From positions 4,402,001 to 4,466,000 of the forward strand of contig BSYQ01000009.1 in the NCBI GenBank assembly GCA_030272585.1: a DNA stretch of 64,000 nucleotides. The letters run 5' to 3'. Source of the DNA: Bryopsis sp. KO-2023. Lineage: Eukaryota > Chlorophyta > Ulvophyceae > Bryopsidales > Bryopsidaceae. The notes below the pieces were generated by a model. That model ran no database searches. It saw only the letters and a list, made by a program, of their open reading frames with translations, and had not been told where the DNA came from. The position numbers and the translations under genes are program-made. How positions within the stretch are numbered: the first letter of the stretch is position 1; each line of letters opens with the position of its first letter. Shown here piece after piece: positions 55,131 through 64,000 of the stretch.

Positions 55131-55660
55131 GTAATATATTAGCATATATGCTTTGGTGAGCTCTTTTTTTTCGCTGGAGGTTGCTGACACTCACGTTACG
55201 AAAATTACCCAATTCGTACCCAAAACTACCCGCGGGCTACCCGTTTTTTAATGGCATGAATTGGGTAATTTTGGGTATATTTGGGTATACCCCAACTGGG
55301 TATTCTATGGGTATGATTTGGGTATGCATTGGGTAGTTGTCGAGCTCGTTGGGTACGGATTAGGTAGTACCAAAAACATACCCAAAGCTGGTGGGTATGA
55401 ATTGGGTAGTACCCACAAGATACCCGAAGTTTGTGGGTATGAATCAGGTAGTACCCGATCCATACCCACACCAAAACGGGTACGAACTGGGTATTACCCA
55501 AAAGATACCGGAACTTGGTGGGTATGAATTGGGTAGTACCCAAAAGATACCCGGACTTGGTGGGTATGCATTGGGTATTGCCCAATTCGTACCCGTTTTG
55601 GTGTGGGTATGGATCGGGTACTACCCAATTCATACCTACCAACTTCGGGTATCTTGTGGG

Positions 55661-56127
55661 CAGAGATAGGACTTGGGCCAAAAATCTGGTCCGGCTACGG
55701 TCCGGTCCGGTTACGGTCGGGTTACGGTCACCGTACTACGGCCGTAACTCCGTACCGTAACCGGAGTAATCTGTTGTTTTTACGGTACGGAACAGGTACG
55801 CTATAGCTACGGCAGGTCCTACTTCATCGTGAAGTAGTGTGGTTCAGTGCTAAAGCGTTAGGCTGTAGTTTGTAAGGTCGTGGGTTTGAATCCCCTTGGG
55901 TTCCTGTGGGTTCTTGGGACCCTGCGGGGGTTACTATTTACGGTTACGGTTGGTACGGTCCAGTACGGTCGGTACGGTCCGGTACCGGAGCAGTACGGAG
56001 TGGTACGGTGGTCCGGTTCCGAGCACGAAAACCACTCCGGTCCGGACCGTAACTACCGTAACCGTAAGTGACCGGAGTGGGGTTACGGTACGGTTTACGA
56101 TACCGTAACCGTAAAGTCCTATCTCTG
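55661..56127. mobile_element. Small derivative (467 bp) of the 41.7-kb hAT family; target duplication CTTGTGGG
   Basis: Ends CAGAGATAGG and CCTATCTCTG; flanks CTTGTGGG at 55653-55660 and 56128-56135. About 100 bp at its left end match the inverse of the large element's right end, and about 110 bp at its right end match the inverse of the large element's left end, so it is an internal deletion form in reversed orientation. The same CCGTAA motifs are present. It has no ORF, and carries a tRNA-like segment in the middle. Confidence 0.95.
55826..55896 (+). other. tRNA-like segment inside the small hAT derivative
   Basis: An A-box-like TGGTTCAGTGC and a B-box-like GGGTTTGAATCCC at tRNA spacing. 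No full cloverleaf is seen; a captured tRNA relic or pol III promoter. Confidence 0.45.
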
Positions 56128-56342
56128 CTTGTGGGTACTACCCAATTCATACCCACCAGCTTTGGGTATGTTTTTGGTACTACCTAATCCGTACCCAACG
56201 AGCTCGACAACTACCCAATGCATACCCAAATCATACCCATAGAATACCCAGTTGGGGTATACCCAAATATACCCAAAATTACCCAATTCATGCCATTAAA
56301 AAACGGGTAGCCCGCGGGTAGTTTTGGGTACGAATTGGGTAG

Positions 56343-57249
56343 TTGTCGGAGTTGCTTGGTACGAACTGGGTATTACCCATTGGGTAATACCCAAACGATA
56401 CCGGAACTTGGTGGGTATGAATTGGGTAGTACCCAAAAGATACCCGAAGTTGGTAGGTATGAATTGGGTACTACCCAATCCTTACCCACACTGAATGGGT
56501 ATGTATTGGGTATTATTCAGAAAGTACCCTATATATACCCAGAAATGCATCCTGGGTATGTAATGGGTACGCTTTGGGCAGCCACCCATTCAAATTCTTC
56601 TGGAGCCTTAATTCTCAAAAAGGGGTGTCCAATGAGACAAATTCCCTCTGAAGAGTCTTCAACCACCTCTTCCCCCTCAGTTCTTTTCGGAGGTTGCTAG
56701 CCTTGTCTTGGATATCTAATATCTTGAAAACCCAGTCCTCTGGCTCTTCTTTTCTGCATCAAAGGAAATGCACACACACAAGGTTGGCACCTTTCAGCTG
56801 TTGCATTTTGCAACTATTCCGTTAATTCTATTCAAAACAGAGATTTCCCACTGGCATGCCTGTTAGACCCCCTCTACGAAACACGTTGTTTCATCTGAGT
56901 TTCTGCAAGAATGGATCTGTGTGGGGCCTGAAGGGTAGTCGATAAAATATATGGTTAAAGAAGGAACATGGATACATATATCTGGAAAATCAAAGAACTC
57001 TGTTTTCTACCGTATGTGTGAATACACTATCACACAAGAAAAGAACTGTTTGGGAGGAACGGGTTTGCACATATTTTCTATTCAGTTGGGGAAGGGGGGG
57101 AAATCTCGTCACTTGTGACAAGTATTGCACAGTTCAATTGGACACTCTTTGTCCAAGCAAGACCCACCCCGAATCACTTATATATTCTTAGCAGCGAGTC
57201 AAGGCTTCAGCTGCATCTTATGTGTTTTTCAAGATTATGGAGCTGCACA
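56343..57249. other. GGGTA array tail, then spacer
   Basis: GGGTA/TACCC motifs go on to about 56590; after that there is no supported gene to 57249. Confidence 0.5.
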
Positions 57250-57905
57250 GGGACAAATCCCAAATTTCTTCAGATACCTCAGCATTGCATCCTTGGTGTG
57301 GTAAGAGTTGAAGATTTTATGCTCCAGAAACCGAGAGGCTCTTGCAAACTTGCTGATGTTAGATCCGACAGAGGGCGCTTCCATTGAGGATTCTGAAAAC
57401 ATGGTTCACGTCTGCAATCGAGTGGTCTCATCGACACACATGCTGTTGCTGGGCTTACGAAGTTCACTCCCTGGCCGCACCCACGAGCTACACAGCCAAG
57501 ACCAGAAAGTGGCTAATTCAGGAAAACTGTGTATGTGCAAGAACACTTTGATGACCAAAAAACTGTGGCTGTAATCACCACCCGATTCATGAGCACGATC
57601 TTAATCTTAGTCAGACCTTCTGCGCCATGATAGACAGCATGCATCATAGAAATGTTTGACAAAAGAGTCTACATGCACCACAACTTTTTGAGCAAGACTC
57701 CACATGGGTTGAAACTCCACGAGCAGCAAAGTTGTTCCACAAAGCATAGCAAAGTATAACAGATGGTAGGTACTTCTGTGGCTCACAACAATTCACCTCT
57801 TTTCCTCGTTGTCAGGGTTTTGACTCAAGAACACCACCCCCTGCTCTCTACCTGGGCAGTGCAAATGTTTGATGCCACCTTGTCCCTTCTAATATGCTGT
57901 TCTCT
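57250..57905 (-). pseudogene. Glycine decarboxylase (P-protein) fragment, decayed
   Basis: Three exon-like blocks on the minus strand in the order of the P-protein. Block 1, 57905-57852, reads REQHIRRDKVASNICTAQ between AG and GT. Block 2, 57668-57582, contains MMHAVYHGAEGLTKI, again with AG and GT borders. Block 3, about 57398-57250, contains FLEHKIFNSYHTKDAMLRYL. These match the conserved segments before the second half of glycine dehydrogenase (glycine cleavage system, mitochondrial). The exons between and after, including the lysine that binds PLP, were not found, and block 3 has a shifted frame at its start. The fragment lies between two TACCC/GGGTA arrays, which suggests capture by a transposon. 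Confidence 0.75.
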
Positions 57906-58480
57906 CTGCAAGGCCATACAGAATGCATGTCAAACACTACCAGGCTTGCTCCAGAAAAACCTTATTGTCTGTCTCAGCTATTGCTCTGTCACATACCTTT
58001 CCAGGGGAAAAAACAACGACAAAGCCTTCCAGTTCTTATGTTAACTATGCCACTTTGCCGGCGAAATGTTTGTGCCACATTGGTAGCCGCACAAGAGGCG
58101 TGACAAAAAAAATATGTTTTCATTAAAAACAAGTTTTTTCTTCACTGAGAAACGTGAGAAGTGACTTATGTCAATTCCCTTAGCAGTTTCCAATCCTTTG
58201 CCTCAAAGCGCGTACAATATTCATGCTCAGCGTCCAAATCACAGCAAGAAGTCGTCCTCCGTTTTCACGTCGGAGCACGTCGGTTTCTCGAACGGCGGCG
58301 CCACCCAGGCACCAAGGTCGCCGAGGCCGCGAAAGCGCGGCAGTCCATCTGTCCGAAGCAGGGCGGAAACTTTCCCCGGGAATGGTTGGCTGCAGGCCAG
58401 GGGTGGACGAGGTTTTTCTGGTGGGTTGAGATAATCTATTGCAATTGTGAGTATGTCGGACTTTTGCTGAGGGTTGCCGT
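57906..58480. other. Spacer between the P-protein fragment and the second GGGTA array
   Basis: 58170-58430 is GC-rich and open in several frames but resembles no family I know. The rest is unassigned. Confidence 0.4.
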
Positions 58481-59217
58481 GCTCGTACATGTTTTGGGTC
58501 AACATTGGGTACTACCCAAACAGTACCCAATACGTACCACAGTGGGTACGATTTGGGCATGTCAGGGTAAAGTTTGGGTACACAAGAAGTAGTTCTGCCA
58601 AAAAGTACCCATGTTTACCCAACACGTACCCATGCTTTTGCATCGTTTGGGTAAATATTGGGTACTACCCAAAACGTATCACATTTGGGTACGTTTTGGG
58701 CACCCCTGGGTAATGTATGGGTACATGAGTGGTAGTCATGCCAAAAAGAACCCAATCAATACCCAAAACGTACCCACGCTTTTGCATAGTTTAGGTAAAT
58801 ATTGGGTACTACCCAAAACGTACCCAAAACGTACCACATTTGGGTACGTTTTGGGCACGCCTGGGTAAAGTTTGGGTACCCAACAAGTAGTTCTGCCAAA
58901 AAGTACCCAATATTTACCCAACACGTACCCATCCCTATAATTTTTTGGGTAAACATTGGGTACTACCCAAAGCGTACCCACGGCATACCAAGCACATCTC
59001 GCTTACCATAGGCGTGTGGTATGTCTGCGGTACTTACCCAATTCTACCCACTATTGGGCATGGATTGGGTACGGTTTGGGTACAGTTTGGGTAGTCAGGT
59101 GGGTATTTACCCAAAACGTACCCAATGCTGGGTACGGTCTGGGTATTTGATGGGTATGGTGTGGGTACTTGGGTATGCAGTGGGTACGATTTGGGTAAAA
59201 GTGCCGTTACGCGAGTG
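58481..59217. repeat. Second TACCC/GGGTA array, about 155-bp higher-order units
   Basis: Dense TACCC/GGGTA motifs. A unit with aaatattgggtactaccc and agtagttctgccaaaaagta recurs about three times. The right end, RC ACACTCGCGTAACGG, resembles ACACTCACGTTACG at the left edge of the first array (about 55190), in inverted orientation. Confidence 0.85.
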
Positions 59218-59499
59218 TGAGCGAAATTTGAGAGAGGGAAAATGAAAAGTTCGAGGCTTGTGACGCGATATATGTGTTCTATGAAAGGATTGGTTACAAT
59301 CAATAAGCAATATATTATGGGGGGTGATGGCCTCTTTTGCTATAATGTATTTGGATCGAATTGGTTACAATCAAAAACTCTTCTTCACAGTGGACCTTTC
59401 GCATTTCTGAAATGCTCTTCCCTCTTGCTCCTTGGATGGGGGAAGGAACGGGAGGACAAAATTCTGGAGAAATCGGGCGTTGGGTTCAAGCAGCCGGGG
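59218..59499. other. Short spacer
   Basis: No supported feature. Confidence 0.5.
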
Positions 59500-60579
59500 C
59501 ACCTTCTTGGTGATTGACCCCACTTCAATCCGACTGAGCTGAGCTCCTCAGCCAGACCGTTTTCATGCCATTGTGATTCTGCTTCTAGCAATGCTGAGAG
59601 CTTCTCACGCATCTCACGAGCTTCATTCAACATTTCCCGCTCCTCCAGAAGCTCTCTCCTGCGAGCTAGCCAACCATTGTGACCTCAAGTGCTAACGCAC
59701 TCCATGGAGAGAATGCATTCTCCGCAACCACGAGACATTTATTCACATGTCACCTGGCTTGCTTCAGATCTTGAATCGCCGCCTTCTTGCGAAACTCTGC
59801 CTTATTTGCCAAGACTGCTGCCTCCGAGAGTCTAGGATGCAGCGTTTTTCGGATTTCGGCAGCATCAAGAGAAGTTTCAAGTTTTGCAGTTTCAACCTGA
59901 GAGAACATATCGCTATATCGTTAAACTTGCAAAGGGTGGCAGAATCCTTGAGGGGGTTTTCCAGCCAATGCATTAATCTTGAGCTGCGGTAATCAAGACA
60001 CACTCATCTTGCCATAGAATTTCCAACTGTCCAGGTCACCAACAGAAAAAAGCCACATACTTCACCTCGGCCTCTGCAGATTCTTCTGCCTTTGCCAATT
60101 GCTCCCTCAAAATCACATTGTCACGAGCACACCGGACTCCATCATATGCATCGAGACATGCATCCATGTGTTTCTGAATGTAATAGGCCATCCACATTCA
60201 GAGGCTTACAGATTTGATTTTCACCGGTTCAGCAGACCAACAGATGAACAAATTCTAACAATTCCCCATCATTGAAACTCCGTGAAACTGCATGGAACGG
60301 TGAGTGTTGATCACAGTTTATATTTGAAAGGCAGCACTTGATGCACACAAGGTACCTTCACATCAGTCAGGAGCTTCCTGTAAGTTGGGAAAGACTCGGT
60401 GAAGTCGTTGAGAACTTGTCTGTGAGCATCCAGAGTCATATTTTGGGCTGCTTATCTCGCTGACCTGGACCTCCAGCAGCTGCCAGTCTTTCACCCTCCC
60501 TTTTTTTTGTGCCAGCAGACTGCTCAAATGTTCCAGGAGCCGCGGGGGGCGGTTGTTTATTCATGGAAACACCTGTCAT
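59500..60579 (-). pseudogene. Coiled-coil gene resembling TSNAXIP1-type proteins, with an apparent frameshift
   Basis: On the minus strand: ATG at 60579 opens MTGVSMNKQPPPAAP; about 130 nt later the frame must shift by one to enter TLDAHRQVLNDFTESFPTYR, ending at a GT donor (60356). Further exons: 60173-60066 (MDACLDAYDGVRCARDNV), 59896-59754 (TAKLETSLDAAEIRKTL), and about 59690-59500 (RRRELLEEREMLNEAREM). The exon with HRQVLNDFTESFPTYRKLL resembles the N-terminal domain of TSNAXIP1, a family found in flagellated organisms. The frameshift may be a mutation, an assembly error or a missed small intron. Exon phases at the last junction do not fit well. Confidence 0.45.
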
Positions 60580-60689
60580 TCCATGCAGGTGTTCACTGAC
60601 AGGTATTGGTAGTGGAGTGTGTGACTCCGCCCAGCGTGAATCGACACAAAATCAAAGCTCAGAAGCACAGCCACAGAGCGGACAAATCT
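60580..60689. other. Short spacer upstream of the coiled-coil gene
   Basis: Contains the inverted pair ACACCTG/CAGGTGT near 60568-60595 and nothing else supported. Confidence 0.4.
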
Positions 60690-61644
60690 CATGAACAAAT
60701 ACACACCTCAATGTGGCCTCAATATCGTTTATGAAATTTATGGAAGTGGTGAGCATGACAACCGGGCATTTTTCTATGTTTACATTGCAATAATCGTGAG
60801 GAAATATAAAATTCAAAAATCCTGTGATATGCTGCATATAATATTTAATTACTGTGAAATTCGTGGTTTGAAAAGGAAGGTTTTAAAAATAAAAACGGTC
60901 TCGAGTCTCCGAGGTAAGCAGGAACGTTCTTTCCTTTTTTAAGAATGAATTGGAAGCTTCTGGGCGGGCAAAAAACGGTGGAGCTATGCAAGCACAATTC
61001 GAGATGCCAACACAACCATCCAACGAGAATCTAAATCAACATTTTATTTGGACGTTTTAAAGTGAGTTATTCGACACAGGTGCTTCTCGACAAGCGGATC
61101 TTGACCTTACAAAAAGGTGTCTCCAAACACATAGTGAAGATTTTTTATCCTTGCACCTAACTAACATCCAATCAACTTATAAATATAGAAATTGGCACAT
61201 TAACAGAGGCAAATGATTTTGAATGAGCATAACAGCGTACATGGAAAGTACACTTCGATGCAAGTGATGCAGTTCGAAAATAGTTATGTTTTTTTTTCTA
61301 TGTTTGGAGGGGGGGGGGGGATGTTTTTTCGGTTTTTTTTTTTTTAATGAAGCCACATCTGAAAATAGTTAAAAAGAAGGCAAAAAAGAAAAGACACGTG
61401 TCCAACAGAATTTTTCTTAAAAAGAAAAGCTAATGAAGCAACCTACAACACAATATTGCAACAAGCTGAGCTCTTGAGTTCAGTATCTAATACACCAAAC
61501 TTCTTTATTCCCCTCTTCTAAAACCCCACAAGACAGAACATTGTCCAAAACCTTTTTCTTGAAAACGTGCAAGCCCCCAAGGTTGTTTTTTCACTTGAGA
61601 AGGCAGTTGGTTTTCTCGCAAGACGTACTCTACCCTTCAGAAAC

Positions 61645-61710
61645 GTGTAAGCTATTCCGCATGCGGTCTCAAAAAAGAAAAAAAGAGACCGCATGCGGAA
61701 TAGCTTACAC
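61645..61710. repeat. Perfect 26-bp inverted repeat with A-rich 14-nt loop
   Basis: gtgtaagctattccgcatgc... (61645-61670) is the exact inverse of 61685-61710; the loop is A-rich (61671-61684). It is one of the segments absent from copy A. Confidence 0.97.
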
Positions 61711-62835
61711 AACATAAACATTGTGATGGTATAATACCATTGGTATTCAATGGACCAGAAAAAGCTCGACAATATCATAATCTCTTGGTTAAGAACGGGT
61801 GTATGGTGTGGGTAGTGTTTTCGTTTTCGGATCTTTGATTGATCGAGAGGGAGAAAAGCTAGCACGCAAAAAGAATTGTTGAAGATAGAATCAAAGTGCT
61901 CAGAGGTCAACGAGTGGCGTGACTGGGTCACGAGTGGAGACATATGAGTTAATCTGAGAACATTTAAGGGTCTCCCAGACTGCCCATTTCTATGGCTTCG
62001 ACACTTTAACGATGTCGCGTCCTTGAAGGAATGGACGTCCGAACAAAAGGTTTCACGCGTACTGTTGGGGTGTGAGGGCAAAGCATATACTTGGGCTCAT
62101 ACCTTTCACAGCATACTTTCATACCTTTTTTTTTTATACCTTTTGGGCTCACAGCGTGATAGGATACAACCAGACGCAGACAACGAGTTTGACTCGGACA
62201 TTTTACACTCAGCCTCGGAGGGAACTGCGCCCCTTGGTTAAACTAACAAATTTCATTACAAACGACTGATTAAAGAAGGGAGTTGATTAATGGACGAGAA
62301 AACATCGCCGGAAACTGAACTCGTAAATAAAATATAAGAGATGCTTGAAAGGGAAATTATCAATAAAATCTGCAATTTCGAGAGGAAAAGAATAACGACC
62401 TATCTTTACTTGAAACCGAAACGAAAAAAGAACAAAGGAAAAAAACTCAGCCTTGCTTGCAAGCAAAAACCAGAACTATTCAAGCAAGATAAAGAAGACG
62501 GAAATCAAACCTTACTTGAATAAACCAACGAACATATGCTTGGACGGAATTCACACATACAACACAACAAAGCCACCTTCAGCCATCCGTTCAAACAAAA
62601 CTGACGAACCTTGGAACCAACCTGCAACCACGCGACGAACATTCAACTTGTCCGAGCACAATCAACCACTAGATCCGACCACCCAGGTTGAACAGACCAT
62701 ACAACCACAAACTTATCCAGCCCACACCAAAAAATCAGTCACAGAACACGAACAAAACACCCACGACAAGCACAAAATCATCCGAACAGACACCATCCAA
62801 AAAAACTCAAAACAGCCCACCTCCATCACCAACCA

Positions 62836-63400
62836 CCTCTCCCACAGCCAACCAAACACCCAAATCGACCACCAAAATAATCACCACAACAACCCACCTC
62901 CATCAGAAAACACCTCTCCCACAGCCAATCAAACACCCAAATCGACCACCAAAATAATCACCACAACAGCCCACCTCCATCAGAAAACACCTCTCCCACA
63001 GCCAATCAAACACCCAAATCGACCACCAAAATAATCACCACAACAACCCACCTCCATCAGAAAACACCTCTCCCACAGCCAACCAAACACCCAAATCGAC
63101 CACCAAAATAATCACCACAACAACCCACCTCCATCAGAAAACACCTCTCCCACAGCCAATCAAACACCCAAATCGACCACCAAAATAATCACCACAACAG
63201 CCCACCTCCATCAGAAAACACCTCTCCCACAGCCAATCAAACACCCAAATCGACCACCAAAATAATCACCACAACAGCCCACCTCCATCAGAAAACACCT
63301 CTCCCACAGCCAATCAAACACCCAAATCGACCACGAAAATAATCACCACAACAGCCCACCTCCATCAGAAAACACCTCTCCCACAGCCAATCAAACACCC
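62836..63400. repeat. 77-bp minisatellite in copy B (8 units)
   Basis: The marker cctctcccac starts at 62836, 62913, 62990, 63067, 63144, 63221, 63298 and 63375, exactly 77 bp apart. It is clearly the same family as the 78-bp units of copy A. Confidence 0.97.
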
Positions 63401-64000
63401 AAATCAAACGCAGAAAAAACTTCACGAGTGCCCACGTTTATCACCCTCACCACCAAACACTTGACAAGCAGCGAAAACGAACTTATACTAATAAACAGTG
63501 CAAAACCAACAGCCAACCAACGACGCAAGACTCATAACTTCGTTGGTGAAGAACCAACTGGATACTTGGAAAGACAACGTGGTGATGCAACCAAAAACTT
63601 GACTTTTTTTTTCGGCCGCCGGAGACGTTTCGAGCAATGAATCGTTCCTGGGATTGCGCAAAAAGCCGCAGTAACAAGCGTTTGGATTTGTTCAACGGAT
63701 TTCAAGTATGATCCTTTCTTGAGCCGAGAGAACTGATTCCCCTCTTTTGCGTGAAATATACCTGAACAGCAAATTGCACGATGCTACGGCCGGAGTCTCG
63801 ACTAGAAGTTTGTTGCGTGGATACTGAGATCATAAAGGAGGTTTTTTTCTTATCCGAGCGACGGCTGCCGTCGCTGACGTGGGGTAATCTCTGTGCTGTG
63901 GAATTCATGCCACATATTTGTAGCATTTAAGTGATTAAAATTAGAATGCTGCGCTTCCACAAGTTCTATTCTTTAGGGGTGAGGTTAAAAACCCAGTCGT

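Larger units (their letters stand above)
55205..56342. repeat. TACCC/GGGTA palindromic element, opened by a small hAT element
   Basis: The left arm (about 55205-55424) and the inverse of the right arm (about 56128-56342) match nearly base for base, and the inside (55425-55652) is itself a palindrome. Almost all of it is built from TACCC or GGGTA pentamers at short intervals. The non-autonomous hAT at 55661-56127 inserted into it. An array of the same type goes on to about 56590. Confidence 0.88.
60690..64000. repeat. Long dispersed repeat, copy B (77-bp minisatellite inside), runs off the window
   Basis: Same order of blocks and same orientation as copy A at 52620. Copy B has extra DNA at about 61590-61815 (with a hairpin) and 61895-62236. 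No coding region is supported. Confidence 0.85.

Noticed and set aside
55200-56600. Telomere-like repeats (TACCC/GGGTA)
   Set aside because: Motifs are spaced irregularly and arranged as inverted arms, not as a head-to-tail telomeric array.
62453-63034. Long Thr/Pro/Gln-rich open frame in copy B
   Set aside because: It follows from the stop-poor minisatellite; there is no conservation with copy A frames.

Overview
The window is nuclear DNA of a repeat-rich eukaryote. Genes carry many GT-AG introns and coding DNA is sparse. A green lineage alga, most plausibly a streptophyte (charophyte) alga, fits best. The grounds are a secreted protein with a plant-type eight-cysteine lipid-transfer-like domain joined to a fasciclin domain, a PH domain very like land-plant PH1 proteins, chromodomain Ty3/gypsy elements, and DIRS-type and hAT elements. 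A possible TSNAXIP1-like flagellar coiled-coil gene would fit a lineage with swimming cells. The species is inference; no marker gene is present.

Layout. 1-12.6 kb: two chromodomain Ty3/gypsy retrotransposons in a row on +. The first is cut by the left edge, has a stop inside pol and carries an extra ORF. The second has intact gag and pol joined by a textbook -1 frameshift cassette. 12.6-15.9 kb: a gag-like relic, an uncertain decayed or unrecognised gene, and low-complexity DNA. 15.9-18.6 kb (-): a PTB/PH-like + PH + WW domain gene. 19.1-23.4 kb (-): a DIRS-like tyrosine-recombinase retrotransposon split by a solo LTR. 24.7-27.9 kb (+): LTP-like/FAS1 secreted protein. 29.6-31.2 kb (+): DUF4246-type 2OG-Fe oxygenase. 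32.8-33.9 kb (-): ubiquitin-like/RING protein. 34.2-35.7 kb (+): SDHAF2. 37.1-40.6 kb (+): TKL-type protein kinase with a novel C-terminal domain that recurs at 50.5-51.2 kb.

41.5-48.8 kb is a nest of mobile DNA. A TA-flanked TIR element contains a 6.7-kb hAT transposon (8-bp target duplication). Its transposase gene is broken by a solo LTR (5-bp duplication) and by a hAT-type non-autonomous element (8-bp duplication), which itself contains a foldback with tRNA-like units. Each removal restores the reading frame, so the order of events can be read. 52.6-64 kb: two diverged copies of one long repeat family, each with a strict 77/78-bp minisatellite. Between them lie TACCC/GGGTA palindromic arrays, a small derivative of the same hAT family, a decayed glycine decarboxylase (P-protein) fragment and a coiled-coil gene.

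The host genes do not form an operon or an obvious pathway: they cover secretion/cell wall, mitochondrial complex II assembly, ubiquitin signalling, kinase signalling and oxygenase chemistry. The strongest unusual biology is in the mobile DNA (three gag/pol expression designs, CCGTAA and TACCC terminal arrays, nested insertions) and in three domain combinations (LTP-like+FAS1, PTB-like+PH+WW, kinase+shared novel domain).
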